Positions 19,301 through 26,803 of a DNA stretch of 64,000 nt are shown piece by piece. Position 1 is the stretch's first letter; each line of letters begins with the position of its first letter. The notes under the pieces were generated by a model, which saw only the letters and a list, made by a program, of their open reading frames with translations, made no database searches and was not told the DNA's origin. The position numbers and the translations under genes were made by a program. This DNA comes from Anabaena sphaerica FACHB-251 (GTDB taxonomy: Bacteria; Cyanobacteriota; Cyanobacteriia; Cyanobacteriales; Nostocaceae), in NCBI RefSeq assembly GCF_014696825.1, contig NZ_JACJQU010000002.1, forward strand, positions 496,001 through 560,000, given 5' to 3'.

Positions 19301-19373
19301 GTGCTGGTGTGACGTTGGGGGTGTTTACAGGTATTTGTGCCATCCACCATAAATGTTTGTACAGTTCGTGCAT
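16320..19373 (-). CDS. large membrane protein with about eight helical repeats, function unknown
   Basis: The 1017 residues begin with three or four N-terminal transmembrane helices (about 30-165). The central region (about 190-960) is made of roughly eight repeats of 85-95 residues, and a final transmembrane helix follows (about 992-1015). The best repeats share LNPxxIxxDLxxLLxDPxxG, then a DRDTLVxLLSxRxDLSEEQVNxxI core. The two most similar are units five and six, suggesting recent duplication; units one and two are most diverged. Several LxxRxDLT motifs and long charged helices suggest an elongated helical rod tethered at both ends. I do not recognise a family with known function. The start is set at ATG 19373 with GGCAGGAAA upstream; an alternative is codon 11 (MAQIP). 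Confidence 0.75.
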   Translation of the reverse strand: MHELYKHLWWMAQIPVNTPNVTPAQASVVTSGPRFFVALLSGVILAFAFQLVLTNLSIAAGISYLGRPSESDEVESLGGTIRKIGTSVGIWTVVTVTLALLIACFLAVKLSLLILDPRLGAILGLVIWGAYFLLLMWVSTTTVGSLIGSVVNTATSSFQAIMGTATAALGAKAVNQQVVATAEAAASAVRRELGSGIDPVSIRSNIEDYIEKLRPPEVDLSRLRSEFERLLNEPQFKAIASRTDLGKIDRQRFLDLVSSRTDLSKKDVNRIAETLHNVWQQVVSQQAPTTNPVGELVDYLKSLPPGQTKTDELNAKLDQLVAEVHSGKEAEQQQKPGVLQQTISALTGVVLGRADLSDWDVETILRSLTNVKDKVTKQVTQQPYSPIRADIENYLLNTYAWQLGSEKIVQEFRDVIYDPAADPGAVRRELEKITRQDLVNILQAKGLLTQAQIQQTVDQLLTVRDEVLITVTAAEEKEIVQDLQRQIETYLVVTPKADLTPEGIERDFKPLLADPDADYATLSRRLAQVNREQMGEILLERNDIQERELDPILDELEMQRDRTLVETLGIAKQAKYQAESLWLNVESYLRNTGKAELNPDTIRADLKKLLEDPQAGMLAVRSRLSRFDRDTLVKLLSQRQDLTEQQVNQIIDVVEEGWHSILHTPQLVKEKAQEQYDSVTATITDYLRRTGKEELNPEGIQRDLTRLFANPKQGAIALRRRLSQIDRDTLVQLLSQRQDLSEEQVNQTIEAVQTSIKNIVLAPRRLATRTQQRVQNFQTYLQEYLRYTGKEELNPEAIKRDIHLLLHDPRVGMESLSDRLSHFDRGTIIALLKIREDITDQEAGRIADNIISVRDQFVEQVRDIQRRIQDVIEGIFANIRNYLNSFERPELNYDGIKHDVRQLFDDPQAGFESLRDRLSSFNRDTLVAILSSREDISEADANGIIDQIERARNGVLQRAERLQHEAQRRLEEMKHQAQRQAEETRKAAANAAWWLFATAVISGIFAALGGAIAVVLV

Positions 19374-19865
19374 AATTTGTATTTCCTGCCTCTAAGTTTA
19401 AAGTTGTGAAATGAAATTTAGTTGTATCTATGTCAATATGCAACTCGTCCAGCCTTCAGAATCCAAGAAATTGGGCGATCATAGCATCCATCTAAGGTGG
19501 GAAAGACTTATATAACGTTAGATAGAATTTGCAGATATTTTTATTGTAAATTTATCTAAACTTGAGCTTATTTATTAATATAAATATTGCTATTCTTTAG
19601 GGGAAGTTTTCGTTTATCTGATTCTATTAATTCAAGATTTTTACACCGACTTTACATTTATTTATAATTATGATTTTTGTCACCCTCTCAAGGTGGATTT
19701 GTCTGCGTCAATAGCTTTCTAATTATCGTCCATAAGAAGTGCCACTAGTTTGTACCTGTAGGCATAAAACAGGTTTGTGTGCAGAAGTTACACTAAAGTA
19801 AAGCATTAAGTTGTTTAGGACAAAAGATTCAAAACCGCAAACTCATTTAATTTTGGAGATCAAAA
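19374..19865. other. gene-free stretch between divergent genes
   Basis: This 490-bp AT-rich stretch must hold promoters for the repeat-protein gene (minus strand) and the hli gene (plus strand). Two TTACA words at 19641-19645 and 19652-19656 resemble an HLR1/RpaB direct repeat, but the spacing is one base too long. A clear ribosome-binding site TTTGGAG lies 7 nt before the hli ATG. No other structure was recognised. Confidence 0.5.
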
Positions 19866-20069
19866 ATGGAAACTCGCTCAACTACCGATATAACACCTGT
19901 TGCTAAAGCCTATAATGGTGTAGATCGTAACGCCTTTATTTTTGGCTGGAATCCTCAAGCAGAATTGTGGAATGGACGCTTGGCAATGATTGGATTTTTA
20001 GCCTACCTACTTTGGGATTTAGCTGGCTATAGCGTTCTCCGTGACGTTCTACACTTCTTGAGATATTAA
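19866..20069 (+). CDS. high-light-inducible protein (Hli/Scp), single chlorophyll-binding helix
   Basis: This 67-residue thylakoid protein has one membrane helix carrying the CAB motif AELWNGRLAMIGFLAYLLW, with the ExxNxRxAMxG chlorophyll and carotenoid ligands intact. Hli proteins protect newly made chlorophyll proteins and bind pigments under high light or nutrient stress. An 18-nt gap with TTTGGAGATCAAAA before the ATG gives a good ribosome-binding site. It is a monocistronic gene followed by a strong hairpin. The same CAB motif appears at the C-terminus of the ferrochelatase at 50923-52089. Confidence 0.95.
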   Translation: METRSTTDITPVAKAYNGVDRNAFIFGWNPQAELWNGRLAMIGFLAYLLWDLAGYSVLRDVLHFLRY

Positions 20070-20080
20070 CTTGACATCTT

Positions 20081-20101
20081 CACCCCCGTTGAACGGGGGT
20101 G
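20081..20101 (+). terminator. GC-rich hairpin downstream of the hli gene
   Basis: A perfect 9-bp stem CACCCCCGT/ACGGGGGTG has a 3-nt loop and starts 11 nt after the hli stop. There is no T-run. The sequence around it (CTTCACCCCCGTT...GGGGGTGATTCC) also resembles hairpins at the ends of cyanobacterial IS200/IS605 elements. It could be either a terminator or a transposon-end remnant. Confidence 0.55.
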
Positions 20102-20451
20102 ATTCCAACCATCACTGATTGGATATCCTGTTTCTACGAGGTAACGAAAATTAAGGAGGCAGGAGGTAATCCCCATCAATAAATTTAGGGGATTTAATAT
20201 GGACTTAGTATTTCTGGCGCTGCGCGTCTCTAAATATATATTTTTTTTGTTTTTCATCAATAAATTTAGGAGCCACTGCGTTGCGGGGGTTCCCACCGTT
20301 GTAGCAAGTGGCGTGGCGTTGTAGTACGAGAAAGTCGGAGTTATTCCCGGCAAACTAATGGCATGAGATATTTGTCTATGCTTTTTGGAACTATCTTCAT
20401 GGTTCATTTACCTGAAAATTGCTATGATGTTCTTTCCGAATGCCTCATAAC
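20102..20451. repeat. dispersed repeat debris between hli and the transporter gene
   Basis: A 16-bp word, CATCAATAAATTTAGG, occurs twice (20174-20189 and 20255-20270). Between GCCACT (20272-20277) and AGTGGC (20307-20312) lies a GC-rich palindromic unit of a type common in Nostoc genomes. A 113-codon minus-strand open frame spans the area, but it contains these repeats and has no family resemblance, so I do not call a gene. Confidence 0.5.
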
Positions 20452-21789
20452 TCAAAGTAAAAAACGTAGCAACACATACAATGCCGAAGTTACAAGCTGC
20501 AATAACGTTATTGGGACACCATAATGTAGAAAAGTTTTAAACGAAATTCTTTTACCATGCTGTTCAGCAATACCAGCAGCGACAATATTAGAAGATGCTC
20601 CTACCAAAGTACCATTTCCTCCCAAAGTTGCGCCAAACATCATGGCATAAAACAGCGGTAAAACTTCTGGGGGAAACTGTCCTTGAAAATCTGCTGCTAA
20701 AATCTCTGCTGGTGCTAATCCCACATTCACAAGATACTGTTTAAGTAAAGGAACCATTGCTACCACTAAAGGAATATTAGGTACAACACTCGATAATATC
20801 CCCACCACAAATAACAAAACTAGGGAACCCAGCAAAATATTTTTACCCAAAATAATCCCCAAAATACCTGACAGACCTTTAATAACTCCTGTTTTATCTA
20901 ATCCACCAATTAACACAAAAATGCTCATGAAAAATATTAAGGTACTCCAATCTACATCTCGCAATATATTATGAACTGAATCAATTCTGCTTTTGTGAGC
21001 TAGTAATAAAGCTAACGCTGCACCTAACAAAGCCACCGCAGCCGGGGAAATAGGTATTGGTAAAGATTCGCCAATCACGAAAAATATCAACACAAAAGCT
21101 ACAATAAATGCACCCACTATTAAAACTCGTGGATGATTGATTTGTGGATGGGGTAATTCTGCTAGATTATCTAGGTTTGTATTCCAAATCTTTCTAAATA
21201 AAATTGGTAGTGTTACTACAACAGTGGCAATAGCAATTACTCCCCCGAAACTCAATTTTCCTAAATAATCTATGAAGCTAATATTTACAGCATCACCAAC
21301 AATAAATGTGGCTGGGTCTCCTACTAAAGTCAATAATCCTGCACTGTTAGCAACAAACACCATCAAAATTAATAAAGGCACAAAATTAACGCCTATTTCT
21401 TCTGCCATTGGGGGAATTAACGGGGCTAATAACATTACTGTAGTAGCGTTGGGTAAAACAGCACAAATTGGCGTAACTAATGCCACTATACCTAATAGTA
21501 ATTTTTTGCCACTTCCTTGAGCAAGAATAACTATTTGTGTCGCTATATAACTAAAGATATTAGTCGGTTCAAATGCCCTAACTAACACCATTACTCCAAA
21601 AAATAAACCCAAAGTTCCATAACTTTTACCAATATAACCAACGGCTTCTGGTAAAGTCATGATATTAGTAAACACTAATATTAATGCCCCCAAGAGAGCC
21701 GCGACTGTCAAATCAACCCATTCTGTCATGATGACAATAATGACAGTAATAAATGTGATGACACTCAGGATAGCTTGCCAGTTTTCCAT
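20452..21789 (-). CDS. ArsB/NhaD-type (ion transporter superfamily) membrane transporter
   Basis: This 445-residue protein has about eleven hydrophobic segments in the two-fold pseudo-symmetric layout of the IT superfamily. The conserved re-entrant motifs are present: PNATTVMLLAPLIPPM with NSAGLLTLVGDPAT in the first half, and VPNIPLVVAMVPLL with ATLGGNGTLVGASSNIV in the second. Substrates of relatives include arsenite, sodium/proton and dicarboxylates or sulfate; the sequence alone does not decide. The universal stress protein gene lies upstream in the same direction (gap 127 bp), so the two may share a transcript and its c-di-AMP riboswitch leader. Confidence 0.85.
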   Translation of the reverse strand: MENWQAILSVITFITVIIVIMTEWVDLTVAALLGALILVFTNIMTLPEAVGYIGKSYGTLGLFFGVMVLVRAFEPTNIFSYIATQIVILAQGSGKKLLLGIVALVTPICAVLPNATTVMLLAPLIPPMAEEIGVNFVPLLILMVFVANSAGLLTLVGDPATFIVGDAVNISFIDYLGKLSFGGVIAIATVVVTLPILFRKIWNTNLDNLAELPHPQINHPRVLIVGAFIVAFVLIFFVIGESLPIPISPAAVALLGAALALLLAHKSRIDSVHNILRDVDWSTLIFFMSIFVLIGGLDKTGVIKGLSGILGIILGKNILLGSLVLLFVVGILSSVVPNIPLVVAMVPLLKQYLVNVGLAPAEILAADFQGQFPPEVLPLFYAMMFGATLGGNGTLVGASSNIVAAGIAEQHGKRISFKTFLHYGVPITLLQLVTSALYVLLRFLL

Positions 21790-21916
21790 ACGATTCTCCG
21801 TGATAATGTTATTGATTGAAAATCAGCCAAAAGTCACCTATATTTACTATAGGCGACTTAGGAATTTATGATTAGTGTATGGGCGTTAAAAATCTATGTC
21901 TGCAATTTTCTTGTGA

Positions 21917-22552
21917 TTAATCAAGACAACTGGGAATACCTAACACAGCACAAGGAAAATCATTGGCTAAACTATCAATCAAAGGATGATGGCTAGATTG
22001 ACAACCTAAAACTAGAACATCAGCAGCTTCTAATTCTACGACTTTTTTCAACTCAGTGGCTAAGTTGCCAAACCGCAGATGAGATTTAAAATAGCTCTGC
22101 CATTCATGGCCTAAACTTTTGGCTTGCCAAAGAATTTTATCTGCTTTATCTGGCCATGAATTGCTCATTAAATCTGGTTTTGGTTGAGTTAATACCAGTG
22201 TATTGGATTGCTGTTTTTCACAATCTGGATATTCTAAAGCAAGCTGCTTTGGGGGCAAACTTAAGTTACGATGAGAATAACTAATGGACTGTTCTTCTAT
22301 TACATAAACAGCCTGTACATTGACTTTAATATTCGTAGCTAAATGGGTTTGATGAGCAATACAAAAAGCAATATCTAAGGCTGTATGACTATTAGGTGAA
22401 GCATCATAGCCAACCATTAAAGTGAGGGATTTTGCTTGTGAATCTTTTTCACTAACGCATTTTTGAGGATCAGGTAGTAATACCATTTGCTCGATCAGGT
22501 CATATCGACCAATGGCACTTTGCAAACGGGCTAACAATGGCTTAACTTTCAC
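21917..22552 (-). CDS. universal stress protein (UspA family)
   Basis: The single Usp domain of this 211-residue protein begins near residue 44 (LMVGYDASPNSHTALDIA) and ends with VLVLGCQSSHHPLIDSLANDFPCAVLGIP, where the family's ATP-binding G-x2-G-x9-G-(S/T) loop is degenerate (GCQSSHH). It is therefore probably of the class that does not bind ATP in the canonical way. A c-di-AMP riboswitch lies about 180 bp upstream on the same strand. The transporter gene follows 127 bp downstream. Usp proteins are themselves known c-di-AMP or ATP binders in some bacteria; no such claim is made here from sequence. Confidence 0.85.
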   Translation of the reverse strand: MKVKPLLARLQSAIGRYDLIEQMVLLPDPQKCVSEKDSQAKSLTLMVGYDASPNSHTALDIAFCIAHQTHLATNIKVNVQAVYVIEEQSISYSHRNLSLPPKQLALEYPDCEKQQSNTLVLTQPKPDLMSNSWPDKADKILWQAKSLGHEWQSYFKSHLRFGNLATELKKVVELEAADVLVLGCQSSHHPLIDSLANDFPCAVLGIPSCLD

Positions 22553-22726
22553 AGCTTTAACTTCTCTCCCTTGAAACGAATAATCAATGAGAAGCAGGGA
22601 TTACAATTTTGGATTTTAGATTTGGGATTTTAGATTGATCTGCCATCTAAAACCATTAATCAAAAATCTCCAATTGATTAAGGAAACCCCAATAACAACT
22701 GCTATTACAGCCAAGGTTTTGGGGGT

Positions 22727-22853
22727 TCCTTCCATTGCCGACGGAGTTAGCTGACGGGCTAAGACTGGAAGGTATCTCTCAATTAAGATTAGCCCCATTT
22801 ATTTGGTTCCTCCGCTCCAAATCCAGCTTTCATGAATTTGAATTAGGCTACCC
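22727..22853 (-). promoter_or_regulatory. c-di-AMP riboswitch (ydaO-yuaA type) ahead of the stress-protein gene
   Basis: Read on the minus strand, the segment has the conserved blocks of the ydaO-yuaA aptamer in order: GCCTAATT, GGAGCGGAGGAACCAA, GGGGCTAATC, GAGATACC, then GCCCGTCAGCTAACTCCG and closing GGC. The block CCTTCCA (minus 22772-22766 reads CCTTCCA; partner TGGAAGG at 22734-22728) pairs across the aptamer. Just downstream, GGAACCCCC (22729-22721) can pair with GGGGTTTCC (22690-22682), a possible expression-platform stem that overlaps the TGGAAGG strand. The next minus-strand gene is the Usp gene at 22552. A 60-codon open frame overlaps the aptamer (22616-22798) and is probably not a gene. 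Confidence 0.88.
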
Positions 22854-22968
22854 ACAGAGTTTTGCGAAATTTAAAAGTGAAAAGTCAAGATGTTCAAAAT
22901 CTCAACTTTTCACTTTTTGAATTGTAGCTTATATTTCCAAAATTGTATACCCATCAAATCATCATTTC

Positions 22969-23091
22969 AGGACTTACGCAAATGGATGATGAATTGAAGG
23001 CAGGAATAGGGCATAGCGCATAGGTGATTTTTTATTGCCCTATACCCAGAGCAAACTATTGATTTATCGTCTTCTCTATGCGTAAGTCTTA
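22969..23091. mobile_element. MITE with AGGACTTACGCA terminal inverted repeats
   Basis: AGGACTTACGCA (22969-22980) pairs with TGCGTAAGTCTT (23079-23090), an 11 of 12 match. The interior, about 100 bp, has no coding capacity. A second element with the same termini but a different interior lies at 43859-43951, where a target duplication proves insertion. The gap 22854-22968 otherwise holds no recognisable feature. Confidence 0.75.
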
Positions 23092-23195
23092 AATTTATCG
23101 AAATAATCTGGTCTAAAACCGGACTTCGTCCAAAGTTTTTGGAGTGGGGCATAAATCCCCGTTACAAAAAAGGCCTCCTGCCTCCTGCCTTCGTT
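23092..23195. repeat. dispersed repeat, inverted relative to 46988-47109
   Basis: The complement of this segment matches 46988-47109 over most of its length: GGCAGGAGGC, AACGGGGATTTAT, CCCC-CTCCAAA, GGACGAAGTCCGGTTTTAGA and a TTTCGATAAA end. This copy lacks about 26 nt present in the other. It begins exactly where the MITE at 22969-23091 ends and runs to 4 bp before the ABC ATPase stop codon. Confidence 0.8.
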
Positions 23196-23198
23196 AAG

Positions 23199-24035
23199 TC
23201 ACTCATCTGAATTAAAGTAGCGGTCTAGAAAATTTAGAGCGTGATTACGGAGTTCAAAGTATTCTTTAGAATTGCGAATTGCACTGCGATCGCGTGGGCG
23301 TTTAAACGGAACTTGGAGAATTTCTCCGATAGTAGCGCATGGTCCATTAGTCATTAATACAATGCGATCAGACATATAAATTGCTTCATCAACATCATGG
23401 GTAATCATCATTACTGCTTGACGATGATTTTCCCAGATATCCAATACCTGACGCTGCAATTTTCCGCGAGTTAAGGCATCCAAAGCCCCAAAAGGTTCAT
23501 CCATTAATAACATTTGGGGACGAATTGCCAAAGCTCTAGCAATACCTACTCTTTGTTTCATACCTCCAGAAATTTCATCGGGATACTTATCGGCAGCCGC
23601 TGTTAAGTTTACCATTGCCAAATGTTCATTGACAACGCTAATTCTTTCGGCACGATTAGCATTTTTTAGCACTTCATCCACAGCTAAACGGATATTTTCG
23701 CGCACAGTTAACCAAGGTAACAAAGAATAATTTTGAAATACCATCATCCTCTCTGCACCTGGTTTGCGGATTTCTTTCCCATCTAAGCGGACTGAGCCTG
23801 ATGTAGCTTTTTGAAACCCACCGATAATCTTCAGTAATGTTGATTTTCCACAACCAGAATGACCGATTACAGAAATATACTCATCTGCACCAATTGTCAG
23901 ATTAACGCCCTCTAAGACGACAGCATCTCCTTTGTCTGGTGTCGGATAAGACTTAACCAAATTTTCAATTTCTAGAAATCCATGATGTGGCTTAACTTCT
24001 TGATAAGACTCGTTTGAGAAGGAGGTATATTGCAT
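23199..24035 (-). CDS. ABC transporter ATPase, nitrate/taurine/bicarbonate type
   Basis: This is the cytosolic ATPase of a NrtD/SsuB/TauB-class importer. It has Walker A GHSGCGKST, Q-loop MVFQNYSLLPWL, signature SGGMKQRVGIARAL, Walker B MLLMDEPFGALD and H-loop MMITHDVDEA. It lacks the extra C-terminal substrate-binding-like domain of NrtC or CmpC. I chose ATG 24035 (MQYTSF) with CAGGAA about 9 nt upstream; an in-frame ATG at 24092 would add 19 residues. It is the third gene of a permease - binding protein - ATPase operon. Confidence 0.92.
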   Translation of the reverse strand: MQYTSFSNESYQEVKPHHGFLEIENLVKSYPTPDKGDAVVLEGVNLTIGADEYISVIGHSGCGKSTLLKIIGGFQKATSGSVRLDGKEIRKPGAERMMVFQNYSLLPWLTVRENIRLAVDEVLKNANRAERISVVNEHLAMVNLTAAADKYPDEISGGMKQRVGIARALAIRPQMLLMDEPFGALDALTRGKLQRQVLDIWENHRQAVMMITHDVDEAIYMSDRIVLMTNGPCATIGEILQVPFKRPRDRSAIRNSKEYFELRNHALNFLDRYFNSDE

Positions 24036-24100
24036 GATTAAATATTCCTGAATTAGTGAAATTTTGGAGCGTAAATATTGTCTTTTTCCCATACTCTGTA

Positions 24101-24182
24101 TGGGAATGAATTCTAGAAGGCTCTGCCTCTAAATTTATTGAAGGCGGAGCCTTTGTGATAGCATTCCCAGTCAGAGACTGGG
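24101..24182. repeat. nested palindromic repeat between binding-protein and ATPase genes
   Basis: TGGGAATG (24101-24108) pairs with CATTCCCA (24162-24169), enclosing AAGGCTCTGCCT/AGGCGGAGCCTT. CCCAGTC/GACTGGG (24166-24182) forms a further stem. It is a dispersed-element-like hairpin that could also act as an intra-operon mRNA stabiliser or attenuator. Confidence 0.7.
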
Positions 24183-24208
24183 AACGAGAGAAGATTGAAT
24201 CGTGAAAA

Positions 24209-25651
24209 TTAAGACATGAAAAAACGAGTGGGAGCATTTGCTTTGATGGCAAAACTGTTTAGATAACCTACAGGATCACTAGGATCAAATCCTTTTTTAT
24301 CTATAAAGACTTCTGGTGGTTCAACTTTATAATCATCCTTGGGACATTGAATTCCCATTTCTGCGGCTATATCCCGATATAAATCTGTTCGCCACCCTTT
24401 TTCGGCTACTTGATTGGCATTTTTAGGAATTTCTTTGATTTGTCCCCAACGGGCAGCTTGAGTCATTAACCAAATACTTCGAGAACGCCATAAAAATGTT
24501 GAATGTTCTCCTATTTCGTGGGGAATACTGTCAAGAATATCATAGAAAATGGTCGTATCATCTGCTTTGATAGTGCGGTCTTTGCCATCAAAACCACCAT
24601 AGTTATAATTGCCAACAATTCCCGGAGAAGTTAACTTAGTTAAAGGCTCATTTTTCTGTTTTGGTTTTGCCCCAGTAAAGGATATTTCTGTTAATAATTG
24701 TGCTACTTCTTGGCGGTTTTCAGGTTGACTGCAATACTGACAAGCTTCAATCATCGCTTTCACCAAAGAACGGTAGGTTTTGGGATAATTGTTAATGAAA
24801 GATTCCATTACTCCCAGCAGTCTATCTGGGTGTCCTTGCCAAATTTCTTTACCTTGAGCGAAAGTAAAACCAATGCCTTCGTTACCTGTAATTGCTCTGG
24901 TGTTCCAAGGTTCGGCTACCATGTAAGCTTGCATAGAGCCAATTCTCATGTTTGTCACCATTTGCGGTGGGGAAACAATGATAACCCGAAATTCCTTGAA
25001 GGGGTCTACACCAGCAGCGGCGGATAAATAGCGGACAAAGTATTCATAAATAGCCGAACTCAAAACTACCGCCCAAATTTTCTTTTCTGGGGGTTGTTGG
25101 TTAAAATAGCCGCGAAAATCTCTTCCAAAGGCTTCTAAAGCACCATCACCATATTTTTGTTGATATTCGTACCAAGGACGTATCCCAAAGTCCCACATCT
25201 CTTTGTTCATGGTCATGGCGTTACCATGTCGGTGTATGGTCATTGCTGCACATAAGGGGGCATGACGCGCACCTTCTGCACCTATTCGGGCGTTGGTGAC
25301 AGCGCCGGATACCACAGGTGCAGCATCGAGACGACCAAAAATCAACCCGTCGCGGGAGTTTCCCCAACTAGCTTCGCGGTTGAGTTTGACATTTAAACCA
25401 TATTTGCGGAAGAAACCTTTTTTCCAAGCGATCGCAAATGGCGCACAATCATTAACAGGAACATAACCAACAGTAATATCGGGTTTTTCTAAATCTTGGG
25501 GTCTAACTACAGGTTCCACAGCTAAAGCTGCTTCTGTCAGTCCTTTAACAGACTTATCACCATATTTCCCACAGGATGACAAAGCTATTCCCGCAGTAGT
25601 TAAACCTATTCCCTTAATAAAATCTCTGCGAGTCCAATTATTTTCATTCAT
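24209..25651 (-). CDS. NrtA/CmpA-family substrate-binding lipoprotein, Tat-exported
   Basis: This 480-residue periplasmic solute-binding protein is of the nitrate/nitrite/bicarbonate family. The N-terminus WTRRDFIKGIGLTTAGIALSSC has a twin-arginine motif (R8 R9) and a lipobox-like LSSC with C27 as probable lipidation site. The mature part begins DITVGYVPVNDCAPFAIAWKKGFF, typical of the family. An extra C-terminal domain of about 100 residues is present, as in NrtA and CmpA. The ligand cannot be read from sequence; nitrate, nitrite, bicarbonate or another oxyanion are possible. It lies 194 bp downstream of the permease gene; that gap contains TTTTGGA-type heptamer repeats. Confidence 0.88.
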   Translation of the reverse strand: MNENNWTRRDFIKGIGLTTAGIALSSCGKYGDKSVKGLTEAALAVEPVVRPQDLEKPDITVGYVPVNDCAPFAIAWKKGFFRKYGLNVKLNREASWGNSRDGLIFGRLDAAPVVSGAVTNARIGAEGARHAPLCAAMTIHRHGNAMTMNKEMWDFGIRPWYEYQQKYGDGALEAFGRDFRGYFNQQPPEKKIWAVVLSSAIYEYFVRYLSAAAGVDPFKEFRVIIVSPPQMVTNMRIGSMQAYMVAEPWNTRAITGNEGIGFTFAQGKEIWQGHPDRLLGVMESFINNYPKTYRSLVKAMIEACQYCSQPENRQEVAQLLTEISFTGAKPKQKNEPLTKLTSPGIVGNYNYGGFDGKDRTIKADDTTIFYDILDSIPHEIGEHSTFLWRSRSIWLMTQAARWGQIKEIPKNANQVAEKGWRTDLYRDIAAEMGIQCPKDDYKVEPPEVFIDKKGFDPSDPVGYLNSFAIKANAPTRFFMS

Positions 25652-25845
25652 AATTGTCTACAATTTTGGATTTTGGATTTTTGATTTTGGATGATGCAAA
25701 ATTTAATGGATAAGCTTTGTAAGCTTCCATATTTTGAAATCATTTTGCAAATTAGTATCAGTTTTCTCTCTCAATGTGGGACAGGCATCTTGCCTGTCAT
25801 CGCTTTGACTAAATGTTTGCCGTTTTCACTGTTCCCTGTTCCCTT

Positions 25846-26697
25846 TTACTTCACACTTCCTGGACGATGGGTAACAAATTCTTGAAGTTTGCCCACAGCA
25901 TAATCTAAAACCAAGCCAGTTAAGCCAATTACAAACACAGCCAAAAATACAGAACTGAGATTTAAACGACTCCATTCATCCCAAACAAAAAACCCAATTC
26001 CCACACCACCCGTCAACATTTCTACAGCCACAATTACCAACCAAGCAATACCTAAACTAATTCGCAAACCTGTAAAAATATAGGGCAAACTGGCAGGCCA
26101 AATAATTTTGATCATCTGCCGCCAACGTGGCATTTCCAACACCTGCGCCACATCTAAATAATCTTTGGAAACGCTAGAAACTCCCAAGGCTGTATTAATA
26201 ATAGTTGGCCAAAGGGAAGTAATGAAAATCACAAAAATAGCTGAAGGGTCTGCCAAATTGAAGATAGCTAAAGAGATAGGCAACCAAGCCAGGGGTGAGA
26301 CTGGTTTAAATATCTGAATAATAGGATTAAAAGCCAGCATTGCTGGTTTAGACATCCCAATTAAAAAGCCCAAGGGAATTGCTACTAATGCACCTAACCC
26401 AAAACCTAATATTACCCGCCGTAAACTGGCTAATAATAACCAACCAATTCCTAAGTTACCGGGACCTCGTTCATAAAAGGGATTTAAGATGTAGTCAAGA
26501 TTAGCAATTAAAGCTTCAGGTGGTGTAGGCATTAATTCACGATTAGCAAGTGCTACTATCCACCACAGGATAATTATTCCCGAAAACCCCACAACAGGTA
26601 ATAAAAACTCATCTCGAAAAATGATGGGTTTTGCTTTTTTCCACGCAAATTGTCCAGTAACTGCAAAGATTGCAGCTAAATTCAGTTGTAAAATCAT
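25846..26697 (-). CDS. ABC transporter permease, NrtB/SsuC type
   Basis: This 283-residue inner-membrane permease has six predicted helices and the EAA-type cytoplasmic loop (DVAQVLEMPRWRQMIKIIWPASLPYIFTGLRIS) that contacts the ATPase. It is the first gene of the operon, and its ATG is preceded by TTGAGG at a good distance. About 106 bp upstream ends a c-di-AMP riboswitch, so expression of the whole importer is predicted to respond to that second messenger. Probably this single permease forms a homodimer. Confidence 0.92.
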   Translation of the reverse strand: MILQLNLAAIFAVTGQFAWKKAKPIIFRDEFLLPVVGFSGIIILWWIVALANRELMPTPPEALIANLDYILNPFYERGPGNLGIGWLLLASLRRVILGFGLGALVAIPLGFLIGMSKPAMLAFNPIIQIFKPVSPLAWLPISLAIFNLADPSAIFVIFITSLWPTIINTALGVSSVSKDYLDVAQVLEMPRWRQMIKIIWPASLPYIFTGLRISLGIAWLVIVAVEMLTGGVGIGFFVWDEWSRLNLSSVFLAVFVIGLTGLVLDYAVGKLQEFVTHRPGSVK

Positions 26698-26803
26698 ATT
26701 GTAACCTCAACAGAGTTCAGTACAGATACACTGAAACTGAGCAGTACCAGCCTTGGACACTGATGAGATCAAAACATTATCAAAATGCTGTCTCTTCAGT
26801 CTC

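Noticed and set aside
19641-19656. HLR1/RpaB-like direct repeat of TTACA upstream of the hli gene
   Set aside because: The two TTACA words are 11 bases apart rather than the 10 expected, the bases after the first are CC rather than A/T, and the site is about 210 bp from the start codon.
20066-20407. 113-codon minus-strand open frame downstream of hli
   Set aside because: It is composed of dispersed palindromic repeats and a transposon-end-like hairpin, with no protein similarity that I recognise.
22616-22798. 60-codon minus-strand open frame with a hydrophobic stretch
   Set aside because: It overlaps the c-di-AMP aptamer and ends in heptamer repeat sequence; there is no ribosome-binding site or family resemblance.
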